Below, piece by piece: positions 17,594-26,923 of a DNA stretch of 64,000 bases. The notes below the pieces were generated by a model. The model ran no database searches. It worked only from the letters and a program-made list of their open reading frames with translations, and was not told where the DNA came from. Each line of letters opens with the position of its first letter. The first letter of the stretch is position 1. Location of the stretch: contig NZ_CP119392.1 of the NCBI RefSeq assembly GCF_029224025.1, forward strand, positions 1,263,001-1,327,000, in the 5' to 3' direction. Made by a program: the position numbers and the translations under genes. This DNA comes from Rhodanobacter sp. AS-Z3 (GTDB lineage Bacteria; Pseudomonadota; Gammaproteobacteria; Xanthomonadales; Rhodanobacteraceae).

Positions 17594-19033
17594 TCAGTAG
17601 CGGTAATGATCCGGCTTGTACGGGCCTTCTTTCGACACACCCAGATAGTCAGCCTGTGCATCGGTCAACGTGGTCAACTTCACGCCGATCTTTTCCAGAT
17701 GCAGACGCGCCACTTCTTCGTCCAGCTTCTTCGGCAGGATGTAGACCTTGTTCTCGTAGCTGTCCTTGTTCGCCCACAGGTCGATCTGCGCCAGCGTCTG
17801 GTTGGCGAACGAATTGGACATCACGAAGCTCGGGTGGCCGGTGGCACAGCCCAGGTTGACCAGCCGGCCTTCGGCCAGCAGGAAGATCGCGCGGCCGTCC
17901 TTGAACGTGTACTTGTCCACCTGCGGCTTGATGTTGAGCTTGGTCACGCCGTCCATCGCGTTCAGCGCATCGACCTGGATCTCGTTGTCGAAGTGGCCGA
18001 TGTTGCAGACGATGGCCTGATCCTTCATCGACTTCAGGTGCTCAAGTGTCAGCACATCCTTGTTGCCGGTGGTGGTGACGTAGATGTCACCACGGCCCAG
18101 GGTGCTCTCGACGGTGTTGACCTCGAAGCCTTCCATCGACGCCTGCAGTGCGTTGATCGGATCGATCTCGGTGACCACCACGCGCGAACCGTAGGCACGC
18201 AGCGAGGCAGCACAGCCCTTGCCCACGTCGCCGTAGCCGCAGACCACCGCGACCTTGCCGGCCAGCATCACGTCCATTGCGCGCTTCAGGCCATCGGCCA
18301 GCGACTCGCGGCAGCCGTACAGATTGTCGAACTTGCTCTTGGTGACCGAATCGTTGACGTTGATCGCGGGGATCAGCAGCGACTTTGCTTCGGCCAACTG
18401 GTACAGGCGGTGCACGCCGGTGGTGGTCTCTTCGGAGACGCCCTTCCAGTCCTTGACCACGGTGTGCCAGTAACCCGGACGCTCCTTGTGCACGCGCTTC
18501 AACAGGTTCTTGATCACCTGTTCCTCGTGCGAGGAAGCTTTTTCATCGACCCACTTGCTGCCGTTCTCCAGCTCGTAGCCCTTGTGGATCAGCAGCGTGA
18601 CGTCGCCGCCATCATCGACCACCAGCTGCGGGCCGAGATAACCGCCCTTGCCGTCGGGGAAGGACAGCGCGTCGAGCGTGCAATCCCAATACTCTTCCAG
18701 CGTCTCGCCCTTCCACGCGAACACCGGGGTGCCAGTCGCTGCAATGGCAGCGGCGGCGTGGTCCTGGGTCGAGAAGATATTGCACGAGGCCCAGCGCACG
18801 TCGGCACCGATGTCCTTCAGCGTTTCGATCAGCACCGCGGTCTGGATCGTCATGTGCAGCGAGCCGGTGACGCGCACGTTCTTCAGCGGCTGCGCGGTGG
18901 CGTGCTTGCGACGGATCGACATCAGGCCCGGCATCTCGTGCTCGGCGATGTCCAGTTCCTTGCGGCCATAGTCGGCCAGCGAGATGTCGCGGATCTTGTA
19001 GTCCTGGGTGTTTTCTTTCAGTGCAGCATTCAT
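17594..19033 (-). CDS. ahcY: S-adenosylhomocysteine hydrolase
   Basis: NAD-dependent enzyme that splits SAH into adenosine and homocysteine. 479 aa, the long proteobacterial form with the extra insert around residues 145-190. NAD motif GYGDVGKG at 266-273; the C-terminus 'YKPDHYRY' is the canonical AhcY ending needed for the tetramer. It is preceded by an SAH riboswitch, so expression should rise when SAH accumulates. A terminator follows the gene. Confidence 0.98.
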   Translation of the reverse strand: MNAALKENTQDYKIRDISLADYGRKELDIAEHEMPGLMSIRRKHATAQPLKNVRVTGSLHMTIQTAVLIETLKDIGADVRWASCNIFSTQDHAAAAIAATGTPVFAWKGETLEEYWDCTLDALSFPDGKGGYLGPQLVVDDGGDVTLLIHKGYELENGSKWVDEKASSHEEQVIKNLLKRVHKERPGYWHTVVKDWKGVSEETTTGVHRLYQLAEAKSLLIPAINVNDSVTKSKFDNLYGCRESLADGLKRAMDVMLAGKVAVVCGYGDVGKGCAASLRAYGSRVVVTEIDPINALQASMEGFEVNTVESTLGRGDIYVTTTGNKDVLTLEHLKSMKDQAIVCNIGHFDNEIQVDALNAMDGVTKLNIKPQVDKYTFKDGRAIFLLAEGRLVNLGCATGHPSFVMSNSFANQTLAQIDLWANKDSYENKVYILPKKLDEEVARLHLEKIGVKLTTLTDAQADYLGVSKEGPYKPDHYRY

Positions 19034-19137
19034 CGGAATCTCCGGTTAGTGCGAGGCTCTCGTGAAGAGTCCGGCCATGGATGGCTGGTTTTTCTTCGCG
19101 AAGGGATTCGCGTCAAAACAACCGGGCGCCGTTGTGG

Positions 19138-19250
19138 AACGTGCCGCACCGAGCCTGGCTGTCCATCGTGAATAGTCCGCAGGTCTACGTGCGGGCATGG
19201 CGAAATGGATTCGCCGTCACGGTGAACAGTCGCAGCGCCCCTCGGCGGGC
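19138..19250 (-). promoter_or_regulatory. SAH riboswitch upstream of ahcY
   Basis: Read on the minus strand, the leader has the hallmarks of the SAH-binding riboswitch: CCGAGG followed by GGCGCTGCGAC (about 19230-19245), a variable arm, then GCCAGGCTCGG (19149-19159) which pairs back to CCGAGG, and a short GTGCGGCAC hairpin (19141-19149). These conserved blocks and the position before ahcY match the known class in beta- and gammaproteobacteria. It lies about 105 bases before the ahcY start. SAH binding should favour expression. End points are approximate. Confidence 0.9.
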
Positions 19251-19264
19251 AGTACAAAGCATGC

Positions 19265-19270
19265 ATTGTA
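19265..19270 (-). promoter_or_regulatory. -10 element of the ahcY leader transcript
   Basis: TACAAT on the minus strand, about 15-20 bases before the riboswitch's first conserved block. The -35 region is poor. Position relative to the riboswitch makes it the best candidate. Confidence 0.45.
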
Positions 19271-19360
19271 GCGGGAGAAATGTGCTTATGCCGCATGGTT
19301 GGGTGCCTGTCGCGCCGGGATTGGTTAGGCTGGGGACTTGACCTGCCGTGGAGTAGCTGG

Positions 19361-22066
19361 ATGGAACAAAGTCGCGAATCCGAATTTTTGCCTCCGGACG
19401 GCCCGCTGCGCGAAGACGTCAGCCGGCTTGGCACGATGGTCGGCCAGATGCTGGCCGAGCAGGGCGGCGAGGCCTTTTTCGAGCGCGTCGAACAGGTGAG
19501 AACGGCGGCCATTCATCGTCGCCGCGAAGGTGCGTCCGTGGATGAACTGGGCGACTCGCTGGCCGGTCTCGACGCCGCCCATGCCGAGGCGCTGGCGCGT
19601 GCTTTCGCCACGTATTTCCAGGCAGTCAACACCGCTGAGCGTGTCCACCGCATCCGCCGACGGCGCGATTACCAACGTGAGGGCAGCGCACCGCAGCCCG
19701 AGTCGTTGCTCGCCGTACTGGGGCAGTTGAAGGCTGAAGGCGTCAGTGCCGACGAATTGGTGGGCTGGTTGGATCGGCTATGGATCGAACCGGTGTTCAC
19801 CGCGCATCCCACCGAAGCGGTACGTCGCTCGCTGCTGGAAAAAGAACAGGCGATCGTGCGCTCGCTGGTCGACGGCTTCGACCCCCAGCGGACACCCGAG
19901 GAGCGGCGCGAGGATGACCAGCGCATCTATGTGGCGCTGTCCTCCGGCTGGCAAACCGCCGAGGCCTCACCGGTGCGCCCCAGCGTGCAGGACGAGCGCG
20001 AGCATGTGGATTTCTACCTCACCAATCCGCTGTACCGGATCGTGCCGGCGCTGTACGAATCGCTGGCCCAGGCGTTGCAGGAAACCTGGGGCCTGGCGAT
20101 CAAGCTGCCGCAGCTGCTGCGCTTCGCCAGCTGGGTTGGTGGCGACATGGACGGCAACCCCAACGTAGGCGCCGATACCATTGCCGACTGCCTGGATTCA
20201 CAGCGCACGATGGTGATCGAGCGCTATCGCGAAGACGTGGCTGTGTTGGCGCGAGCCCTCAGTCAGACCGAAGGTCGCGTCACGGTCAGCAACGCACTGC
20301 TCGCACGGGTGGCGGACTACCGAGAGCGCTTTCCCGCTGCTGCCGCACAAATCCGCCCCCGGCACGCCGACATGCCGTATCGCTGTCTGTTGCAGCTGAT
20401 CGGTGCACGGCTGACCTTGAGCCAGGACAATCAACCCGGTGGCTACGCGTCCAGCCAACAGTTGCTCGACGATCTGCAACTGATCGCGGACAGTTTGCTG
20501 CAGCATCACGGAGTTCACGCTGGCGCCTATTTGACCGAGCGGTTGCTGTGCCGCGTGCGCAGCTTCGGCTTCCATCTGGCCCGACTTGATGTGCGGCAGG
20601 ATTCGCGCGTGCATGACGATGCGCTGGCCGCACTGCTCGGTGATCCCGACTGGGTGGGTCGTGATCCCGTCGAGCGCGCCGATCGTCTGCGTCCCTACGC
20701 CAGCGGCGAAGCCACCTTCGCCGATTGCAGCGACGAGAGTGCCGTGTCATTGCAGGCTGTGTTCACCACCTTGCGTGACAGCCGTGGTAGCTACGGTGTG
20801 GATGCCACCGGGTTGTACATCATCAGCATGGCGCGCACCGCTGCCGACGTGCTGGCCGTGCTGGCACTGGCGCGACGTGGCGGGCTGCTCGACCAGGGCC
20901 GCGATGTACCACTCAACATCGCGCCGTTGTTCGAAACCGTCGACGACCTCAAGAACGCGCCGGCCACGCTGCGTGCACTGCTCGACGATCCGGTTTACCG
21001 TCGCCACCTCGCCGCGCGCGATGACCAGCAGTGGGTGATGCTGGGTTATTCCGACAGTGGCAAGGACGGTGGCACGCTGGCCTCGCGCTGGGGCTTGCAG
21101 CGCGCCCAGGTGGAATTGCTGGACGTGGCGAACGAATCCGGCATTCATCTGGCCTTCTTCCATGGTCGCGGTGGCTCGGCCAGCCGCGGCGGCGCGCGCA
21201 TCACTCCGGCCCTGATGTCCTCGCCGCGCGGCGCCGTGGCCGGTGTGCTGCGGGTGACCGAGCAGGGCGAAGTGATCCATCGCAAGTACGGCATCCGCGC
21301 GCTGGCGCTGCGCAACCTGGAGCAGACCGTGGGCGCGGTGTTGCGCGCGTCCTTGCGTCCGCGCGAAAGCGAACCGCGCGAAGAGCGTTGGCGCGAACAG
21401 ATGGATGTGCTGTCCACCGCCAGCCGCAAGACCTACCGGGCCTTCGTCGAACGCGAAGGCTTCGTTGACTACTTCCGCACCGCCACGCCGGTCGACGTGA
21501 TCGAGAAGATGACCTTGGGCTCACGTCCGGCCAGCCGGCGCAGCATGCGTGGCGTACAGGACTTGCGCGCAATTCCGTGGGTGTTCGCCTGGACCCAGTG
21601 CCGATCCATTCTGCCTGGCTGGTATGGCCTGGGCAGCGCGCTGGAGCAGGGCGCGAAGCAATTCGGCGAGGCGGTGCTGGTGGAGATGGCGCGTGACTGG
21701 TTGTTCTTCGCCAACCTGCTCGACGACGTGGAGATGGTACTGGCCAAATGCGACCTTGATATCGCCGAGGCATTCTCGAAATTGTCCGGTCCGCTGCACG
21801 ATGAGTTCTTCGGACTGATCCGCGACGAATTCGCCCGCACCCGCCACTGGTTGTTGCGTGTGAAAGGCAGCGACGCGTTATTGCAGGACGCTCCACGGCT
21901 GGCTGCCTCGATCCGTCTGCGCAATCCCTATGTCGATCCGATGAGCCTGTTGCAAGTGGACTTGTTGCAGCGTTGGCGCGCCGGTGGTGGTGAAGACGAT
22001 GCCGTCCTGCAGGCGCTGGTCGCCTGCGTCAACGGCGTATCGCAGGGGTTGCAGAACACCGGTTGA
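19361..22066 (+). CDS. ppc: Phosphoenolpyruvate carboxylase
   Basis: Cytosolic enzyme that carboxylates PEP to oxaloacetate to refill the TCA cycle. 901 aa, typical. Catalytic His149 in '[12 protein letters not shown]', '[10 protein letters not shown]' near residue 562, the '[12 protein letters not shown]' loop, and the invariant C-terminal 'QNTG'. Start at 19361 gives the usual acidic N-terminus. Divergent from ahcY: its open frame could extend upstream into the riboswitch region, but that part does not look like protein. A REP pair follows. Confidence 0.96.
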   Translation: MEQSRESEFLPPDGPLREDVSRLGTMVGQMLAEQGGEAFFERVEQVRTAAIHRRREGASVDELGDSLAGLDAAHAEALARAFATYFQAVNTAERVHRIRRRRDYQREGSAPQPESLLAVLGQLKAEGVSADELVGWLDRLWIEPVFTAHPTEAVRRSLLEKEQAIVRSLVDGFDPQRTPEERREDDQRIYVALSSGWQTAEASPVRPSVQDEREHVDFYLTNPLYRIVPALYESLAQALQETWGLAIKLPQLLRFASWVGGDMDGNPNVGADTIADCLDSQRTMVIERYREDVAVLARALSQTEGRVTVSNALLARVADYRERFPAAAAQIRPRHADMPYRCLLQLIGARLTLSQDNQPGGYASSQQLLDDLQLIADSLLQHHGVHAGAYLTERLLCRVRSFGFHLARLDVRQDSRVHDDALAALLGDPDWVGRDPVERADRLRPYASGEATFADCSDESAVSLQAVFTTLRDSRGSYGVDATGLYIISMARTAADVLAVLALARRGGLLDQGRDVPLNIAPLFETVDDLKNAPATLRALLDDPVYRRHLAARDDQQWVMLGYSDSGKDGGTLASRWGLQRAQVELLDVANESGIHLAFFHGRGGSASRGGARITPALMSSPRGAVAGVLRVTEQGEVIHRKYGIRALALRNLEQTVGAVLRASLRPRESEPREERWREQMDVLSTASRKTYRAFVEREGFVDYFRTATPVDVIEKMTLGSRPASRRSMRGVQDLRAIPWVFAWTQCRSILPGWYGLGSALEQGAKQFGEAVLVEMARDWLFFANLLDDVEMVLAKCDLDIAEAFSKLSGPLHDEFFGLIRDEFARTRHWLLRVKGSDALLQDAPRLAASIRLRNPYVDPMSLLQVDLLQRWRAGGGEDDAVLQALVACVNGVSQGLQNTG

Positions 22067-22108
22067 TTCAATCGGAACATTCGCTCACCGCTCACGGTTA
22101 CTGCCCTC

Positions 22109-22178
22109 GTAGGAGCCCGCTCGCGGGCGATGCCTTTGCTTCTGCCACGCGGAGCATCGCTCGCGAGCGGGCTCCTAC
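22109..22178. repeat. REP pair (family A), inverted
   Basis: GTAGGAGCCCGC-TCGCGGGCGATGC at 22109-22133 and its reverse at 22154-22178, 20 bases apart, between ppc and the adaptor gene. The inner stem differs slightly from the other copies (CTCGCGGG for CTGGCGGG) with a matching change in both arms, so the hairpin is kept. Confidence 0.9.
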
Positions 22179-22308
22179 CGCTTCGGTGATCCGTACGACT
22201 CCGGACGCCACTGTCCGCCTGCGAACGGGTTTGGCAGCGGGCTCTCAGGCTGTTTCCTTGTAGAACAAGTCTTTGCCCGCATGGCACGGGCCTTGCTCTG
22301 ACGCTCTC

Positions 22309-23562
22309 ATGGATATCGCCAACCCGCTCGCCGCCCAGCGCAAACGCCGTCGCAAGCAACTCGCCATCGCTGTCGGCGTAGTGCTGCTCGCCGGACTCGT
22401 CATCGGCGCGGTCAACCTTGGTCCGGCCCTGCCCACGGTGGAACGGTCCAGCGCCTGGATCGATACGGTGAAGCAGGGTGACATGCTGCGCGAAGTACGT
22501 GCGCCGGGTACTCTGGTACCGCGCGACATCCACTGGCTGGCGGCACAGACGAGTGCCCAGGTGACCAAGATCGAAGTCTGGCCCGGCACCCATGTCGAAG
22601 CCGATACCGTGTTGATGCGGCTGGCCAGTCCGCAGGTCGACGGTGATCTGCGCAACGCACAGGCGCAGGTTGCTGCCGCCGAGGCGCAGGTCGCCGCCAA
22701 GCAGGCCGCGCTGCAGTCGCAACTGCTGGATGAACGTTCCTCGCTGGCACAGGCGCAGGCTGACTACGCCTCGGCGAAAGTGAAAAGCGATGCCGATGCT
22801 AAGGCGATGGCGCAGAACCTGATCCCGCGCGTGCAGTACGAGCAGGAACTGATCGCGCTGAAACAGTTGCAGCACCGTGCCGACGTGGAACAGGAGCGGG
22901 TGAAGACCTTCGGTACCGGTATCGCCGCCCAGATGGCAGCCGTGCGTGCCGAACTGCAGTTGCAACAGAGCAACCTGCTCTTGCGGCAGCGCCAGTCCGA
23001 TGCACTGGAAGTGCGCGCCGGTATTGCCGGCACGCTGCAGCAGGTTGCGGTGCAGGAAGGTCAGCAAGTAGCTGCCGGCGCCGACCTCGCACGCGTCGCG
23101 CGCGGTGACGTGCTGATCGCGCGGCTGCGCGTGCCGGAAGTGCAGGCCAAGGATGTAGCGCTGGGCATGCGCGCCCAGGTGAACACCTATAACGGCATGA
23201 TCGACGGTACGGTTACCCGCATCGATCCGGCGGTGGTCGATGGCAGCGTGCAGGTGGATGTAACGCCGGGCGGTGCGCTGCCCGCCGGCGCGCGCCCGGA
23301 TCTGTCGGTGGATGGTCGCATCCGCATCGCCGAACTCAAGCAGGTGCTGTCGGTGGGTCGTCCGGCGCAGGTCGAGGCGAACAGCGAGGTCAGCCTGTTC
23401 CGGCTCGATGCCGCAGGTACCGCTGCCACCCGCGTCAAGCTGCGCGTGGGCGCCACCTCGGTCGATCGCATACAAATAATGAAAGGCTTGCAGCCGGGCG
23501 ACCGAATCATCCTTTCCGATACCAGCCAATGGGACAAATATGACCGCATACGCCTGCGCTGA
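22309..23562 (+). CDS. Membrane fusion (adaptor) protein of an ABC exporter, HlyD/MacA type
   Basis: 417 aa. Short basic cytoplasmic start (QRKRRRKQ), one helix at about residues 17-37, then a periplasmic adaptor: beta-barrel/lipoyl parts ('GDMLREVRAPGTLVPRD', 'VEVWPGTHVEADTVL'-like), a long coiled coil rich in Ala/Gln (about 105-225), the second lipoyl half ('VRAGIAGTLQQVAVQEGQQV'), and a C-terminal beta domain. First gene of a cluster with the ATPase at 23704 and two permeases. No outer-membrane TolC-type gene is nearby, so it may use a shared one. Start at 22309 matches the helix position. Confidence 0.88.
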   Translation: MDIANPLAAQRKRRRKQLAIAVGVVLLAGLVIGAVNLGPALPTVERSSAWIDTVKQGDMLREVRAPGTLVPRDIHWLAAQTSAQVTKIEVWPGTHVEADTVLMRLASPQVDGDLRNAQAQVAAAEAQVAAKQAALQSQLLDERSSLAQAQADYASAKVKSDADAKAMAQNLIPRVQYEQELIALKQLQHRADVEQERVKTFGTGIAAQMAAVRAELQLQQSNLLLRQRQSDALEVRAGIAGTLQQVAVQEGQQVAAGADLARVARGDVLIARLRVPEVQAKDVALGMRAQVNTYNGMIDGTVTRIDPAVVDGSVQVDVTPGGALPAGARPDLSVDGRIRIAELKQVLSVGRPAQVEANSEVSLFRLDAAGTAATRVKLRVGATSVDRIQIMKGLQPGDRIILSDTSQWDKYDRIRLR

Positions 23563-23566
23563 ACCC

Positions 23567-23637
23567 GTAGGGCAGGCACTGCCCGCCGGCTCTTCCTGCT
23601 GTTGCGGCACCACCCGGCAAGAGTGGCGGGCACTACC
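23567..23637. repeat. REP-like inverted repeat (possible third family)
   Basis: GTAGGGCAGGCACTGCCCGCC begins at 23567 (hairpin GGCAG-GCA-CTGCC inside), and a reversed relative ends at 23637 with GGCGGGCACTAC. GTAG heads both, as in the REP families, but the stem sequence is different. It fills most of the gap between the adaptor and ATPase genes. Confidence 0.55.
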
Positions 23638-23703
23638 CATCCTGCAGGAACGGCGTCAATCCAACCATCGACATTGCAGACCTTTCCGAACCAGGACCAA
23701 CCC

Positions 23704-24468
23704 ATGAACGACAGCAGCAAAGTCATCACCCTCGGTGGCATCCGCAAGGTCTTCCAGGCCGACGAAGTGGAAACGCATGCGCTGAGCGACGTACATCTGG
23801 ACGTCCGTTTGGGCGAATACGTTTCCATCTCCGGGCCTTCCGGCTGTGGCAAGAGCACGCTGTTGTCGATCCTCGGCCTGCTCGATACCGCGAGTTCCGG
23901 CAGCTATGTGTTGAACGGTCATAACGTTGCCGGCATGAACGCCGCCGAGCGCGCGCGCATTCGCAACGCGGAGATCGGTTTCATCTTCCAGGCCTTCAAC
24001 CTGATCGGCGACCTCAGCGTGCAGGAAAACGTCGAGCTGCCACTGACCTACCGCAGTGGCATCAGTGCCGCCGAACGACGCGAGCGGGTGCAGGAGGCAC
24101 TGGAGCGGGTCGGCATGGCGCATCGCATGCGGCACTATCCGGCGCAGCTTTCCGGTGGTCAGCAGCAGCGCGTGGCAGTGGCGCGTGCGCTGGTGGGCAA
24201 GCCGGCGATCCTGCTCGCCGATGAACCGACCGGCAACCTCGACTCGCGCAATGGCGAGGCGGTAATGGCCCTGCTGGACGAATTGCACAAGGGTGGTGCG
24301 ACCATCTGCATGGTCACCCATGACAGTCGTTACGCGGAACTGGCGCAACGCAAGATCCGCATGTTCGATGGCCGCGTGGTGGATGAGGAAACCTTCGATC
24401 GGCTACGCCGCGAAGACGAACTGCGCATCGACGCGTTGATCGGCCAGCGCGTGGAAGTCGTCGCGTGA
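23704..24468 (+). CDS. ABC transporter ATP-binding protein, MacB/LolD type
   Basis: 254 aa ATPase. Walker A GPSGCGKST at 44-52, signature 'LSGGQQQRVAVARAL', Walker B 'ILLADEPTGNLDS' and the H-loop 'MVTHDSRYA'. The 'NAEIGFIFQAFNLIGDLSV' Q-loop region is typical of the MacB/LolD group, which powers FtsX-type permeases from the cytoplasm. The stop overlaps the GTG start of the first permease, so subunits are co-translated. Confidence 0.95.
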   Translation: MNDSSKVITLGGIRKVFQADEVETHALSDVHLDVRLGEYVSISGPSGCGKSTLLSILGLLDTASSGSYVLNGHNVAGMNAAERARIRNAEIGFIFQAFNLIGDLSVQENVELPLTYRSGISAAERRERVQEALERVGMAHRMRHYPAQLSGGQQQRVAVARALVGKPAILLADEPTGNLDSRNGEAVMALLDELHKGGATICMVTHDSRYAELAQRKIRMFDGRVVDEETFDRLRREDELRIDALIGQRVEVVA

Positions 24469-26921
24469 AGGTGTGGTTGAGCGAAGTTTTGCGCGCCTGG
24501 CGCGCCAGCCTGCTACGGCCGGGATTCCTGTTGTTGGCGGTCGGCGTGCTGGCGTTGGGCGTGGGCTCGACCAGTGCCGTGTTTACCTTGATCAACGGCA
24601 TCTTGTTGCAGCCGCTGCCGTATGCCGAGCCGCATCAGCTGGTTGTTCCTGGTCAACTGCAGCAGGGTCAGGTGCAGGCGGTGTCGCCTCAGCAATACCA
24701 GCAGCTGACGGATCTGCCCGGGATCGGTTCGCTGGGTCTGTTCAAGGATGGGCAAAGCGCGACGAATATTGCGGGCACGGGTGAGCCGGTGCAGGTGCCG
24801 GCGCTGGAAATCGACCGTGGTCTGTTGCCCACGCTGCGCGTGCAACTTGCGCTGGGACGCAACTTCACCGCGCACGAAGATCAGCCGCATGGGCCGCCTG
24901 CGGTGATCCTGTATCACGACTTCTGGCTGCACCACTTTGGCGGCAATGCCGCGGTGGTCGGGCAGACCATGCAGGTGGAAGGTCTGGCGCATGTGATCGT
25001 CGGTGTGCTGCCGGCAGGCTTCGATCTGGGGCAGGCATCGATCGCATTGCCCACCGCGTTCTCTGCGCGTTCGCGTGATGACGGCACCAATTACACCGCG
25101 GTGGCGCGGCTGTCGCCAGGCGTTTCGCGCGAGGCCTTGAGTGCGCAGGTGGACACGCGTCTGCGTGCCTTCTACGCCGCGCAAGGCAGTCACGCCTATG
25201 GCGGTGACTACTGGCACAACGCGCACTTTGGCGCGCAGGACTTCGGAACGGTTCAACATGCGGACCAGCATGCAACCTCACTCATGTGGCTCTCTTGTGC
25301 CGCGCTGTTGCTGGTGATCGCGCTGGTCAACCTGACCAATCTGATGATGCTGCGCGCGATCGGGCGCAGCCATGATGCTGCCGTGCGCGGTGCGCTGGGT
25401 GCGCCGCATTGGCGGGTAGCGTTACCGTCGATGGCCGAGGGTGTGCTGATCGGACTCGGCGGTTTGCTGCTGGGGCAGGGGCTGGCCGCGCTGGGTCTGC
25501 TGGCGTTGCGTACATGGATGCCACTCGACGGGATGGCGGTGGAATGGATGCGTCCCGGCGGCCTGAGTCTGGGACGTGAGGCGTGGACGCTGGCTGCCGG
25601 CATCGGCTTGTTCGGTGCCTTGATCGCCACGCTGCTGGGGCTGTGGCGCGGCCGCGCGGCGTTGTCGATTGACAGCCTGCGTGAAGGTGGGCGCAGCGGA
25701 TTGAGTCGGCGCAGCGGAATACTTGGCAAGATTCTGGTGATCGCGCAGGTGGCGCTGGCTTCGTTGCTGCTCTGCGCAACCGGCGTGTTCCTGCACAGCC
25801 GGCTCGCCGCCGACCGCGTTGATCTCGGCTTCGATGCGCGCAACGTGCTCACCTTCGAGCTGGCGCCGGTCAAGGCGATCTATCCCGATGCTGCCGCGGT
25901 ACGGCAGTTGACCCAGCGACTGGGTGATCGCCTGAAACAGATTCCGGGTGTGCTGCAGGCCGAGGCGGGGACCAACCTGCCGGCCGGTGACTTCAGCGGC
26001 CAATGGAATACCGGCGGCCTGCATGTGCTCGGTGGCGAGAATTTCAATGCACAGTTTCGCGGTATCGATCCCGCTTTTTTCGAGGTCTTTGGCATCCATC
26101 TGCGGCAGGGTCGGTTGTTCGACCATACCGATGTACATGGCGGCGAAGCGGTCGCCATCGTCAATCAGAAATTTGCCGCCATGTATTACGGCGGCCATGC
26201 CCTGGGCCAGATGATCCAGCAAGGTTCTGGCGCCGACATGCTGTCGGCACGCATCGTCGGCGTGGTCGCCAATACCTATCAGTTCGGTCCGGAAGATCCG
26301 GATTCGGTGTTGCCGATCCTCTACCTGCCGCTGACCCAAGTGTCGGACGACGACCTGCGTGCATTCCGCTCGTATGAGCCGATGCGTTTTGCGCTCAAGG
26401 TGCATGGTCAGCCCGACAACTACCGTGCAGCGGTCCAGCGGGCGGTGAGCGAAGTGGCGCCCGAACAGCCGATCAGCCACGTGCAAAGCATGGCCTATGT
26501 CGTGCGCAACACCACCACCGATACGGAGTTCGACCTGATGCTGGTCGGCTTGTTCAGTGCTCTGGCCCTGCTGCTCGCTGGCATGGGCATGTACGCGGTG
26601 ATGGCCGTGGCGGTGGCCTTGCGTGAGCGCGAGCTAGGCGTGCGCGCCGCCCTGGGTGCATCGCCACGTGGCTTGTGGCTGCTGGTGTTGCGCGTGGGTC
26701 TGCTGCAGATCGTGTTTGGACTGCTGGCCGGACTCGTACTGGGTGCGGCCGGAGCGCGCGTGCTGCGTGCGGTCGTCGTGCAACTGGGTCGCAGCGTATT
26801 CGATCCATGGTCCATCGCTGCATCCTGCGCCGTGCTTTTGTTTGCCGGTCTGCTGGCCTGCTTGATCCCGGCGCTGCGCGCCGGTCGCACCCATCCCATG
26901 CGCGCGTTGCGCGGAGAATGA
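24465..26921 (+). CDS. Large ABC permease with duplicated FtsX unit
   Basis: 818 aa, about twice the size of a MacB-type permease core: helix at about 17-40, a periplasmic domain (40-265), three helices (about 270-400), another helix near 425, a second periplasmic domain (450-690) and three final helices. Conserved coupling motifs occur in both halves ('RAIGRSHDAAVRGALGA' and 'RERELGVRAALGAS'). This layout fits the 'duplicated orphan permease' type common in Acidobacteria and Xanthomonadales. GTG start at 24465 overlaps the ATPase stop. Likely paired with the next gene; substrate unknown. Confidence 0.9.
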   Translation: MKVWLSEVLRAWRASLLRPGFLLLAVGVLALGVGSTSAVFTLINGILLQPLPYAEPHQLVVPGQLQQGQVQAVSPQQYQQLTDLPGIGSLGLFKDGQSATNIAGTGEPVQVPALEIDRGLLPTLRVQLALGRNFTAHEDQPHGPPAVILYHDFWLHHFGGNAAVVGQTMQVEGLAHVIVGVLPAGFDLGQASIALPTAFSARSRDDGTNYTAVARLSPGVSREALSAQVDTRLRAFYAAQGSHAYGGDYWHNAHFGAQDFGTVQHADQHATSLMWLSCAALLLVIALVNLTNLMMLRAIGRSHDAAVRGALGAPHWRVALPSMAEGVLIGLGGLLLGQGLAALGLLALRTWMPLDGMAVEWMRPGGLSLGREAWTLAAGIGLFGALIATLLGLWRGRAALSIDSLREGGRSGLSRRSGILGKILVIAQVALASLLLCATGVFLHSRLAADRVDLGFDARNVLTFELAPVKAIYPDAAAVRQLTQRLGDRLKQIPGVLQAEAGTNLPAGDFSGQWNTGGLHVLGGENFNAQFRGIDPAFFEVFGIHLRQGRLFDHTDVHGGEAVAIVNQKFAAMYYGGHALGQMIQQGSGADMLSARIVGVVANTYQFGPEDPDSVLPILYLPLTQVSDDDLRAFRSYEPMRFALKVHGQPDNYRAAVQRAVSEVAPEQPISHVQSMAYVVRNTTTDTEFDLMLVGLFSALALLLAGMGMYAVMAVAVALRERELGVRAALGASPRGLWLLVLRVGLLQIVFGLLAGLVLGAAGARVLRAVVVQLGRSVFDPWSIAASCAVLLFAGLLACLIPALRAGRTHPMRALRGE

Positions 26922-26923
26922 CC

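Noticed and set aside
17606..19171. 521-codon open frame antisense to ahcY
   Set aside because: Shadow of a GC-rich coding gene. ahcY is certain, and the antisense frame also crosses the riboswitch.
21928..23640. 570-codon open frame antisense to the adaptor gene
   Set aside because: The plus-strand adaptor is clear by domains; the antisense frame is His/Gln/Arg-rich without motifs and overlaps ppc and a REP pair.
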